Shown here in pieces: positions 14,589 to 25,153 of a stretch of DNA of 64,000 bases. This stretch comes from Gymnorhina tibicen (lineage: Eukaryota; Chordata; Aves; Passeriformes; Artamidae): contig VXAZ01000420.1 of the NCBI GenBank assembly GCA_013399875.1, positions 926,616 to 990,615 of the forward strand. The letters run 5' to 3'. Numbering within the stretch: the stretch's first letter is position 1; every line of letters starts with the position of its first letter. The notes under the pieces were generated by a model, which was not told the origin of the DNA, did no database searches, and was given only the letters and a program-made list of their open reading frames with translations. A program made the translations under genes and the position numbers.

Positions 14589-15339
14589 AAGGAAATAACA
14601 TCCTGTGAAAAAATGAGCTCAGTAGTGTCTTTTCATTGCACATGCTATGGAGTGCTTGGCATTAAATTAATTCAAAAGGCAAAAATATAATTTCCAGTGT
14701 TTAAAAATTATTTAATCTGTAAGAAACTTACTTTTTCAGTAATGGAAAATATATCTGAGGAACAGTTATGAATAGGACATAGTCTGTGTTTTTTCAAAAA
14801 TATTATGCCCTAAGATAAACGTAAGTTATAAACAGGGAATGTATTTGCTCACTTGATTGTATGATGACATGGGAAAAAATAAGGGACAAGAAGTATGGGT
14901 GAGTATGCATGTTAGGGTTGTTTATATTATTTAAAATGTTAAGAAAACACCGAGTCTTGAACACATCCATACTTGGGAGCTTTGTATCATAGGTGTCTTA
15001 AAAAATAATTATTTTCTTTGGGCTATTCAGTAACTGAACATTAACATATATTTCAAATGAGAAATAAGCAGAATTGTTAAGTAACAACGTAGCATATTTT
15101 TGGTTTGTGTTAATGTGTTGTGGGTTTTTGTTGGCACACGGTAGTACCTTTTCTTTAAACTACTGCACATGTAAATTAAAATAGCACTACCATATTTAAT
15201 TAAAAGATGCATAAATTAATCCAGTAAATAGATTCTTTTCTATAAAATAATGTTCTATACAGGCTCCAGTCTTGGACACCCTTTAGCCTGTTCATATAAA
15301 GTGGCAGTGTTCAAGCTCCGTGTGACTGAGCTGTGGACT

Positions 15340-15906
15340 CTTTGCTCCCTGTCGCTCAGTGGTGTGAGCCACTCAAAAGGGGTGATAATCTCAGCGTATC
15401 CAACACTGTTGGAGCTTCCCCTCCAGTGCGATTCTGGGCCCCACAGTTTAAGAAGGATGTGAAGGTCCTCGAACGTGTCCAGAGGAGAGAACAAAGCTGG
15501 TGACAGGGCTGGAAGGCATGTCCTGTGAGTTGTGTCTGAGAACTCCAGGCTTGTGTGGTTTGGAGGAAAGGAGACTGAGGGGTGACCTCTTACAGCTTCC
15601 TGAGGAGAGGAAATAGAGAGTGATGGCCTTATCTCTTATCCCTGGGACCCAGTGATACAACATGTAGGAATGGTTCAAAGCTGTGCCAGGGGAGGTTCAG
15701 ACTGGACATCAGGAAGCATTTCTTTACCAAGGCGGTGATGGAACACTAAAGGATTCTGAGAGCCATGGCTGATGCCCCAAACCTGTTGGTGTTTTTGGAC
15801 AATGCCCTTAACAACATGCTCAAAATTGGTCAGCCTTGAATTGGTCAGGCAGTTGGTCTAGATGATCACTGTAGGTTCCTTCCAGCTGAAATACTCTATT
15901 CTGTAT
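15340..15906 (+). mobile_element. CR1 LINE 3'-end fragment (sense)
   Basis: This is a diverged sense-strand CR1 piece covering the end of the former ORF2 region and the 3' UTR. Landmarks are GTCCAGAGGAGAG, GGAGACTGAGGGGTGACCTC, GGGGAGGTTCAGACTGGACA, TCAGGAAGCATTTCTTTACC, GATGATCACTGTAGGTTCCT and a terminal CTCTATTCTGTA. Stops and indels run throughout, so no working reverse transcriptase remains. The left boundary is uncertain; similarity may begin closer to 15260. Confidence 0.85.
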
Positions 15907-16046
15907 TATTAGCATTTTAAAATGACAGTTGGGGTGCTCAATATTATTTTTGCAGAGTGAAATCCTCTGACTTTCTTGTCCTTTTTGTGTTTAATCCAAC
16001 CATTTTTCCATATATCTCTTCTGAAGTTTGTTATGTGTAGTATCTG

Positions 16047-16270
16047 GCAGGGGAGGATCAGGCTGGGTACTAGGAAAAAACTGAGAGTGCTTAAGAATTA
16101 GAACAGGCTGCCGAGGAAAATGGTGCCGGTTGCCATCCCTGGAGCTGTTCACAGAAGGAGTGGACATGTTTCTCTATGATACGGCTTAATGGGCATGGTG
16201 GCACTCAGTTGAAGGTTGGGCTTGATGATGCTGGGGGTCTTTTGCAACTGTAATGATTCTATATTTCTGT
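16047..16270 (+). mobile_element. CR1 LINE 3'-end fragment (sense)
   Basis: A second CR1 tail of a different subtype lies about 140 bp after the previous one. Landmarks are GAACAGGCTGCCGAGGAAAA, TTGCCATCCCTGGAGCTGTT, GAGTGGACATGTTTCTC, TTAATGGGCATGGTGGCACT, GGTTGGGCTTGATGATG and TAATGATTCTATATTTCTG. It is truncated and inactive. The two adjacent tails are separate insertions, since each carries its own 3' terminus. Confidence 0.88.
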
Positions 16271-19010
16271 GATCTTGGACGGCAGTATATAGTGGTGTGT
16301 ATCCTGAGGCAAAACCTGTTAGTGTTGAATACTTCTACATTTTTCTGTGTCCATCAGTTGAGGTCATAATGTCTCAGGCAAAGCAATCTTTGCAAATCAG
16401 GAGTACTTTGTCTCTGACTTGAAGTACCTGTGTCTCAGGCATTCTGTAAACAGGCTGCAACCATCACCTTGTCATCTTATTCAAGCAGTGGTGAAAGGGC
16501 CTGTAGCCAGAAGAAATGAAGAGTTCCAAAAATGCCCCTAGACTTTATTAATATTAAAACAGTTACTTTAACTGTAAGTTACAGTATTTCTTCCTGGAGA
16601 GACTTTTCCCAGGAGGAAGATGACAACCAAGGAAGCTCAAAGATTTGCCTGGTTTCTGTTTCCAGTCCTACTTACATTTTGGCTTTATGCAACTAAGCCA
16701 CAGCAGAGGTGCAACATAATTGGTCTGTGTGAAGACCCGTGGTGTCTTTTGCATTTTTTAGAGGTCAGTATTGTTCCTCATCCCCTAGGACATCTTTCCT
16801 GGTGATTTGCTACAGCTAGTAATTTTTTTAAAAGCTTCTAGTCTTAAATAGAAAAAAAAAGTTATTAATACCTTCACTTTTTATATTAGTTAAGTTACCT
16901 AAGTCCCAGTATTGGTATTACGTTTGGTTATGGGGTAGTGTGACTTCTAGAAACATAGATTGTTAAATAGTTTGTTAAGTAGTTAAAAATCTACTAAAAA
17001 GCTTGAAAGATATTATTGGGAATTTCCTAGGCATTTTAATGTTTCATAGGAAGGAACTTTTGAAGTCAGAATTCTGTTCGTGTTGTGTGTGCACACTTTT
17101 AAGTGTGCAATGGCTTTTTTCCATAAAAGTTTATCCATCAAAAGATTTGAAAAAAAAATCTACTGTATTTATATTATTAGAAATCTTTTTTTTTGCATGA
17201 ATACAGAATCTGAACAGTTGAGAGGGTATTTGTTTTGATTTTAGTGTCCTGCAACCTGCTGTCACTTTGGAGCCACTGGTGCTCACTTCTGTGAACATTC
17301 AGCAGATCTTTGGAAATTTTTGTAACAGTGAGGTAGCAGATGAAGGTGGGCAGTGGGTTTTGGTTTAGCTTTTTACACCCTGAGTAAGTTTTGCAAACAT
17401 GAATTAATTTGCATTAACGTGTTGGGAATCTTACAATAATCAGCAGTGAGCTTTATGCAAAGGTCTGTATGTGTGTACCTTGTGAGTTTAGTTTTATAAA
17501 GGTTCTGTGGCTGTGTGGTAGCTGAAGCTGTCTGGGGTGTGCAGGAGAAACCTGAACACTGTACTTTGTGATCAGTTTTAACTGTATTCCAAGCAAGTTC
17601 ATATTCTCATATAAATTGGTGGAAAAACATACTTCTGTGGTTTCTATATTATTTTAAAACTGGCAATTTATCAAGTGAATTTTCTTGAAATTTCCATGCT
17701 TATTAAATTTCAGATTATGTATTTTGAGTAAGCTGGAAACTTAAACTTGTTTCCATAAGTATGGCTGCAGGTAAACAACCAATTTTAGTCCAGAAAATAG
17801 CTTTTGCTTCTGTCAACATGTTGTTTATTTTCTCCCTGAGATAAAAAGTTCAGTTTTCTGATATTTGTACCAAGATAAAGTCTGTAAACAAGATTAATAT
17901 AGTGTGGAAAAGGTTGTCAGCAGCCCTGGCAAAGGAAATAAGTTGCCTGTACACAGAACATACTGTAAACTGAATAAAAGTGTCAGGTCCACCATGAGAT
18001 AATGTGATCATGAACCTCTAACAAAGCATGACATAGGCACAGTCGGCTTTTCTTATAGCCACAGTGTAGAAAATGGATTACTATATTCCAGGGATACCCA
18101 CTGGAATAGCATGAAAACCTCATTTTGAGATTAATGCAGGATATAACTCTCAAGAGCTGAGCTGCATGCTTACCTGTAGTGTTAAAGTAACAGTTTAGTT
18201 ATTAATCTTAAAATTTGGAAATTACATATTAAAATACTGGCTTATATTTCCATGTCTGTCTTTGTGAATGGCCATTTCTCAGTTTTATTATTAGATGAAC
18301 TATAACATTGAAACAGTAGCGTTTGGTCAGTGTTTTATCATCATCCTGTGGCTGTGTAAGGCCTCGATCAGTCTAGTAATACAGTAAATTCCAAATGGGA
18401 ATAAAGCAGTAGGTGAGGTTCTCCCATGTAGCTGCCTTGTAGCGATTTCCCCTACTATGATTTGTATGTTTGCATAGATTTTTCAGAGGTAAGATATTAC
18501 CAATTCTTCTTAACCCCCGTCAGCCAGAGAAGTGACAGCACTTTATTGTTTCTCAGTTCAGCCTAGAGTGACATCATTCTTCAGGTCAAGGAAGCAGATT
18601 TTGGTCAAATACTTTAACCACTTGGAGCTCTCAAATTATTCAGCAAGGATTCTTTGAAAGTCTTCCAGTCTTGGAGCTCTGACTGCCCTGCCTTTTCTCC
18701 ATTACAACACCAGATTAATAGGGATATTTTCCCTTAAGAGTTGAGCTCATTGTTCTAATAACAAGTAGGCTGCATTTAGCCATGAATCTCAAGCTTATGT
18801 TCTTTTGGCAAGCCTGAGCCATGTAAATATATTACTATTGAGTTTTTGTAGTCTCCTGTCAAAACTGGCAGAACATCTGACTTCATTCCACCTCTGGTTG
18901 TCTCCTGACTGTAAAACTGTATCCAAGGAACTGAAAGTTTGTTCCTTCATTCTTTCCATCAGGAAGAGTTTGCCTGCTGCTCTAGTTCCTTGAGCATGTG
19001 TATCATGAGT

Positions 19011-19036
19011 TATTATTCTTCTGTATTATTCTTCTG
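19011..19036. repeat. 13-bp perfect tandem duplication
   Basis: TATTATTCTTCTG occurs twice back to back (19011-19023 and 19024-19036) within the intron upstream of the first recognised GPATCH2 exon. It is a simple local duplication. Confidence 0.9.
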
Positions 19037-19695
19037 CTTTTACCTATCTACACATGCACATGAATTAAGCATTTTGCAAAAATAAAAATAAAGCTGTTTG
19101 AATCCATTCTTGAGCAATATCAGAATGTCGTCATCAGCAAAAGTCTGCACTTGCTCTCATGCTTTCTGAAGATCATTCTTCGGTTGAGGCTATCACGTAT
19201 TTTAGGTTTCAGTATATTTAAAGCACTGTACAAGGACTACAGTACAGTGTGAAAAAAATTATTTTAGCTTTGCTTTCTATCCCATGTCAACTTGAATTTC
19301 AAAAGCTTTGTGTTGGGAGGGTTTTTTTAAATAATTTATTGCTTTATGAGCCATAAATAAGGACAGTATATTGCTGATGATTTTCAAAACATCTAATTTT
19401 CATTTTTTGGACGTAAAGTACTTCATGGACGTTACAGAAAAGTAACTTAGGTCCTTGACATCTGTGTCTTTTATGTCTGACATCCAGTCAGAATTGCACA
19501 TAAAGGATTTTGCTCGATCTCATACAGCACTTTCTGCACTCAGACTTTACTTAAAAATTGCAGATATTGCTATTTGCATTTACTGTATCTAGTATACTGT
19601 GTCTATTTTGTGTTTAATGTTTTCTTAATAAGTAATCATTTTGTGCATATGCTGCCCAATTATTCAAAGACTTCTTACCTTCATGTTTCCATTAG

Positions 19696-19760
19696 ATAAC
19701 TCCAGGACCAGGTGGTAGCAGGAAAACAGTTCACTTGTCCCAGGATTCTCTTCACCATGA
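19696..19760 (+). CDS. GPATCH2: GPATCH2 internal exon A (65 bp)
   Basis: The exon is bounded by ATTAG at 19691-19695 and the donor GTGAGT at 19761. It enters at a codon boundary and reads ITPGPGGSRKTVHLSQDSLH followed by H and the first two bases of an Asp codon. From memory, mammalian GPATCH2 has a similar stretch ([20 protein letters not shown]), which supports both the frame and the boundaries. The segment is low in hydrophobic residues, rich in Ser and His, and lies in the disordered region before the G-patch; no catalytic role is known for it. The 65-bp length shifts phase from 0 to 2, so skipping it alone would break the frame, while skipping it together with the next 40-bp exon would not. 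Confidence 0.88.
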
Positions 19761-22407
19761 GTGAGTATCAGTGATGGGAGTTACAACTTTTTGTTGTGGT
19801 TTGCTTTACAACGATACCTCTGTCCCAAAGCCGCATTTTACATCTACACAAACATGTGATGAGAGCCTCAGCTGGGTTACATGATGGTCTTTATTTAATA
19901 AGAGTACTTAAAATCCTTTTTCATTTTTTGTTTCTTAAGGAAACATGAAATTCAGTGCTTTGTAAATGTGTTTTTATTAACTAAGTATCCTTTCCTGAAA
20001 TACAAACTTGTTTAAGGCTGGATAGCAAAAGTGGGATGTATGAAAATACATAAGCATCACATCTTTGAGTTTTTCACATGATGTATTGTGTGAGGAAGAA
20101 GTTTATCATAATTTTCACAGAAAGATACTGAATTCATTGTTTCAACACCTGTAAATAGGGAATGTAATTCACTTTGTTTAGTTACTCTAGTGTGTCATTA
20201 CTGTAAACTCTTATTCTCTTCAGCTGACAGCGCTTAACAGCATTATTTATTGGTTACATCTTCTGAATACTTAGAAGATTAAATTTTCCTTTATTTTTCA
20301 AATCAAAACTCTAAAACACAGACATACATGATGAGGAAATAGTATATTTGGAGATACATTTATGTGTTCTAACTGCTATTATGTACATCATCCACAGTTT
20401 AAAACAAAACTTTCCAAAGCAGAGGTACTACAGATGTCAGCTCCTCAGTACCAACTGTTTTACACCACTAATCCACCTCTGTTTCATCTCATAACTTGAT
20501 AATGTGTGTGTAAATTCAAGAGGTTGTGATTTCTTAAGTTATTTCTACCATTAAGTAATTCAGCTGTTATTTTATGGGGTTTACTTCTGCTTATTTTATT
20601 AAAAGAAACAAGCAAGCAAATATACTGTAATTAAGGGAATGGACAGAAAGGTAAAACTCAGTGTGATGTATCATTTTCCCATTAAAAAATGTCTTATTCT
20701 TTATGAAGGGGTTCTAATATGTAAATATGAGATGCATTCAAATTACTTTGATGTACTTTTTCGCTAGAAATATGTTTTACTGATCATTTAGTCTGTAATC
20801 AACTGGTTTGCCATAATCCACAAGAGTTTATGTGGAGGATACCCCAGTTTGCTGCTCCTCCTTGAGCGTTTGCTGTTGACATTGGTCAGACACAAGACAC
20901 TTATCTATGTAGAATTCAAATCTATCCCATTATACTTCTGATTTTCATAAACCCCTGGATGTTTGTGACCTTATTTGTTGAATCACTTGCAAATGTGATG
21001 TTTTTACTTTTCATCCACTGTCAGAATCAAAGTTGTGTGTACATGAAATCCCCCAGTTTTCACCAGATTTTGAACTGGTGAAGAGTACCGTTGATGAATG
21101 TTTCGTGTCCAAAATACATAGATGTCTACCTTGTCTCAAGGTATACTTTTGACTTTATTGCTGTCATTCCCTTTTCATTTCCAACTCCTTTTCCTTAATC
21201 ACCTTAAAAATAGAAAAAGCAGTATGGTGGTTTTGGTGACAGCTGGTCTTTTGTGCAAGAATGAGAGGGCTGACTGCTCATTAACAAACTCAGAAAAGCT
21301 GAGTAACAAAAAGCCACAGAACTTTCAGATTTGTGACTTGAAATTAAAAGGGATTTAAACCAGACAATTCCATGGAATCTGAATCTTTTCAGTATACTAA
21401 TTAAAGTAAAAATTGAAGTGTCATTATATGGCTGCTTGGGGAAGAAAATGGAACTAAATTGTATTGAATGGAACTGTTTCAGAAAAAGTATGGCTAGGTT
21501 AAGCTTGTAATCTTTGGTTACACTTCTAGAGGAATGTGCAAGCATAATTGCAGATAGTGGGATGCTCTTTTTTGTGCAGTGTTGCAATGGATGGAATTAT
21601 TTTATCCTTTGACCAAAACCTATTGCTTGTTTACACACATAGTATGTAGGTACTACATGTAACTTGAGATCCCTCTTTTAGGGGTTTTTTTTCATTCTCC
21701 TTTTCCTTTTGCAAGTGTGCAGGTTTGTATGATGCTTGCTACAGCTCCATTCAGATGGTAATTCAGTTCTATGTGACCACAGTGTGTATGTGAACCAGTA
21801 TTATTATGCTTTTATTGCTCTTGAGGGAAGAGGCACATTGTGACATCCCTGCATGTCAAAATCTTACTCTGAATTCCCATCTCTATGAAATTAGGCTGCC
21901 GATAGTCACAATTTTGCAGTTGTGTGGAGATATGAAGCCACTAGGTTTTCAGACTTGGCATTTCACTTTAGATTCAAACTCAGACCTCAGTTTGTGAAAT
22001 AATACATTAACAGCTATCAGGTAGTCCAAACTACTTTAAAGTCTTTTCAGCTATAATCATTAATAAGTTCCATTTCAGTACTAAATATGGAATTACTTTA
22101 ATTTATAGCATGTGCATTGTAGTATATTAAAATACCATCATTTACGTATTATTTTAGCTTGTTTGACAAAATATAATTACCTATAAAGCCAGCAGCTACT
22201 CAGAAGTGAAATCTGTGATGCATTCTTTCAGAACTGTTACAAACTTAGCGAGTTCAATAAAAATACCCCATTAAAATAAAGCATAGCCAAAGGCTGTATT
22301 TTCCTGGCAGGCAATAAAATACCCAAAAGCACGCACAGACTGGTCATATGACAGCATGTGCTTTGTTAGTTATATTGTTAAACCTGTCTTTTCTTTTTCT
22401 CCCACAG
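19761..22407 (+). other. GPATCH2: GPATCH2 intron between exons A and B
   Basis: This is a GT-AG intron of 2,647 bp opening with GTGAGT and closing with TTCTTTTTCTCCCACAG, a strong polypyrimidine tract. I see only unique AT-rich sequence in it, with no recognisable transposon or nested gene. Confidence 0.88.
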
Positions 22408-22447
22408 TCACTGGTTTAGCCCTGGGGCTAGGAAGGAACATAGCCAG
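22408..22447 (+). CDS. GPATCH2: GPATCH2 internal exon B (40 bp, very short)
   Basis: This is a tiny exon between CCCACAG and GTAAGA. One leading base completes the Asp codon split across the previous intron, then 13 codons read HWFSPGARKEHSQ. The expected mammalian counterpart (HWFSPGARTEHDQ, from memory) is nearly identical, which makes this one of the firmest assignments despite its size. It exits at a codon boundary. An exon of 40 bp is near the lower limit for exon definition and may depend on splicing enhancers. It is easily missed by gene finders. Confidence 0.93.
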
Positions 22448-23594
22448 GTAAGAACTGCTTTGATCAAGACCAGTTTACTTGAGATGTATAAAGAACTTTA
22501 ACTACCTGTACTCCAGAGGTAGTGGGCTAATACTTTAAGAAATTGTAAACAAAGCAGGTATGATTTCATATCCTCTTGTAAGCAAACATATTAACAGCAG
22601 TGCATTTCCAAAATTCTCTTAATTAAAAATCTTTAATTAGTCACTTAATTTCACTTAAGTATTCTTGAGGTTTTAACGTTTAAATGAAAATTCAGATTTT
22701 TTTTTAATGATTTTGTCGATTGTGGTATCTCCAAATGTTACATTCCTCAAAATGCTGGAAAGCAAAACATTTTGCTCCCAAAATCAAGAAATACAGAACC
22801 AGTTACACAAGTGGGGAGGCTTCTACAGGAAGATCTTCAATTCCATTTTTCTGCATTCCATTGGTTAAAATGACTACAGCAGTAAAAAAGAAGCTGTTAA
22901 ATTTCCATCATAGTGCAGATACTGGTAAAAATACCTTACTAGTTTGTCTGCTGAGCCCCTACAGTGCAGTCCCTGGGAGATCTAAGCATAGAGATGTGGT
23001 TGCAGGAATGTGAAGCCATGTTCAATATTTGACTAGCAGCATGCCACTTCGTGCTTTAGCTTGCCTTCAGACATGGAGCAATACTTGTCTTTATGGATGG
23101 TAGTATGGTCTAACAAGAATATACTCTCCAGGACTATAAAATGTGAAAATAAATCTGGCGTCTTTCCATAGACGTATAGTTAACTTAAACTATTTTAAAA
23201 AAGCAGATGAATATATCATTAATGCATTGAAATTTAACACAAACTTACCGTTTTTTAAGTTGGAAAAAATTGATATAACAGTTGATTTCATTAGATCTGT
23301 GCCAGTTTGCTGGTACTTTTGCAAATGGAAATAGATTTGAAACTTCAAAAGGAAAAAAAAATCTGAAGAGTCTTTGGAAGGTTCATTTTAGGATGATCCA
23401 TCATGAAGACTTGTAGCTCCAGTAAGTCATAGTTTAAATCTTTCCTGTTCCCTCCCCTTTCTTTTGAACTCCAGAGCCAGCAATACTGCTTACCCAAAAC
23501 TGCCAGAGTGGATAAAACACAGAAGTTTTAGCTGTAAATTGTGAGATTCCAGTATGTTACAGTAAGCTGACTGACACTTAACCTCTAAATAGAC

Positions 23595-23640
23595 AGCTTT
23601 ATATAGTTCACATTTATAGCTTTATATAGTTCACATTTAA
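23595..23640. repeat. 23-bp tandem duplication
   Basis: Units at 23595-23617 and 23618-23640 begin AGCTTTATATAGTTCACATT and differ only at the last base. Such high identity implies a recent duplication. It is intronic, with no evident function. Confidence 0.92.
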
Positions 23641-24336
23641 TTCTCATTATTTTGAAATAAATTTTCTTGTGTAAGAAACATCTAAAGAAACCTAGGTTAC
23701 TATGAGTTTGATGAATTAATCAATTTTTCTCCGATAATAGTAGATTTGAGTTAATTTTATATTTTATGTGGGATTTTTCCATCTTTCCTAAGAGCTGTAT
23801 TTTCAGAGCTTATCTGAAGTTAACTGAATTTGTGACTTACAGATTACTAAGGAATGGTGAAGTAAAGCTAATGTCACGAATTATAGATGTTACTGGTACA
23901 TAATGGGTCTGCACTTTTTTTAAGACAGAAGAAGAAAAGAAATGAGTGTGATGCTGTAATGTAATTTTGACAACCAGTAAAATTCTCACGAAGTTTATTT
24001 ATATAGTAAACTATTTTACTGCATCTGAGAACTAGATAGTTGAAATTACAAGAAGCATTCCTCGTACAAGAGGGAAGCTGTAGAGACTTGAGGAAAAACT
24101 GTTCAATTTTTCAGACTGGTGGCATTTTTTGGAGTCCATGCTCATCTACAACATTAAGGGTTGGTTGGCCGAGTCTTAAAGCTGATCATTTCCTAGTTTC
24201 TACAGGATTTTTAAGTGTCTTTGCTGTGAGTATTAGGTCCACTTACTTCTCCTTTACTTCTAAATAGTCATTCTGGTTTTTTCTTCAATATATGAGATGT
24301 TTCAAGCAACATCTGTGGGGCTGTCCAGTTTTAATT

Positions 24337-24380
24337 CCTTTAGTATAGCATTCTCATTTCCTTAGTATAGTATTCTCATG
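24337..24380. repeat. Imperfect ~22-bp tandem duplication
   Basis: CCTTTAGTATAGCATTCTCA is followed directly by CCTTAGTATAGTATTCTCAT, with one indel and one substitution between the copies. It is a local intronic duplication. Confidence 0.8.
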
Positions 24381-25082
24381 GTTGTTTTTTTACTGTTAGT
24401 GCACCTTGACTCATCTGACAAACATCAGTAATGCTGGAAATGCTATTTTGAGTGTTGGAGATAATCTGAATGAAAAGTCTTCCTTTATTTGTCTAAAAAT
24501 AAAAATAAATCACAGCTTGTTTCAGAAGCTGAGTCACCATTTCAGTTAAACAAATCCATCGCTATTCCTACTTCCTCACTATTACAGGAAGCTTTAATAC
24601 TGTCTTTTTGTTGATTCTGCAACTTGCAAATTACTAAAGCTCCTGGGGCTTACAAGAGTTTATAACTGTTTTGTAACTGCTTAAATACAAGTGCTAACCT
24701 GAATAGTTTGTTGTAAATTAAGTGTCCTCCAATACTTTTAATTATACGACTTCAAAAATTTAAATTGAAATTGTGAAAATTATAAAATTTTACAGATAAG
24801 TTAATTGTCAAATTGTGAATTACATGGCTTTCTAATATGCTTTGAAAATGCTTTCATTCTTGCATTTTCAATTATTCAGGCATTTGAAATTGGTGGATAT
24901 ATATATTTACATATTAGCTACTGTTGTAAAATTCTATTAATGTCCATCTTGAAGTCATGGGTGAAAACTACTGACAGATAACTCAAGACAGGAAATAACT
25001 GCATCGTCAAGATAAAATTCTAAAAAGCAAATAAAGGCACTGTTTGTGAGACTCTTCTGAACATGTGGGGTTTTTTTAACAG

Positions 25083-25153
25083 CTTCAGCTCTTGCGGGAC
25101 AACCGCTCAGAGAGGGGACACAAGAAGAACAGCTCTGTAAAAACAGCCAGCAG
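25083..25153 (+). CDS. GPATCH2: GPATCH2 internal exon C (71 bp)
   Basis: The exon begins after TTTTTTTAACAG and ends before the consensus donor GTAAGT. It reads LQLLRDNRSERGHKKNSSVK then TAS and two bases of an Arg codon, close to the mammalian [21 protein letters not shown] (from memory). The segment is strongly basic and hydrophilic, with clustered Arg/Lys/His that could contribute to nuclear localisation or RNA contact; that role is an inference. The exon enters at phase 0 and leaves at phase 2. Together with exon B (40 + 71 = 111 bp) it forms a frame-preserving pair. Confidence 0.95.

Larger units (their letters stand above)
1..19695 (+). other. GPATCH2: Presumed GPATCH2 intron (3' part), no exon recognised
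   Basis: This stretch ends in a good acceptor (pyrimidines then ATTAG at 19691-19695) in front of the first recognisable GPATCH2 exon. I looked for the preceding part of the protein, the segment expected to encode the acidic/WW-containing middle region and the RRGFQARLSRLHG-like segment, and did not see it. The upstream exons are therefore probably outside the window. The contents are AT-rich unique sequence, CR1 fragments near 151-232, 14501-14588, 15340-15906 and 16047-16270, an AT microsatellite near 12245-12287, and small tandem duplications. The short open frames here are not supported as genes. That it is intronic is inferred from gene order, not shown directly. Confidence 0.7.
22448..25082 (+). 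other. GPATCH2: GPATCH2 intron between exons B and C, with small tandem duplications
   Basis: This is a GT-AG intron of 2,635 bp, from GTAAGA to GGGGTTTTTTTAACAG. It holds a 23-bp tandem duplication (23595-23640) and a roughly 22-bp imperfect one (24337-24380). Otherwise it is unique AT-rich sequence with no recognised gene or transposon. Confidence 0.88.

Noticed and set aside
1..19695. Upstream GPATCH2 coding exon
   Set aside because: I looked for sequence encoding the middle region of the protein (Trp-Trp motif, RRGFQARLSRLHG-like segment) and did not find it, so no exon is called.
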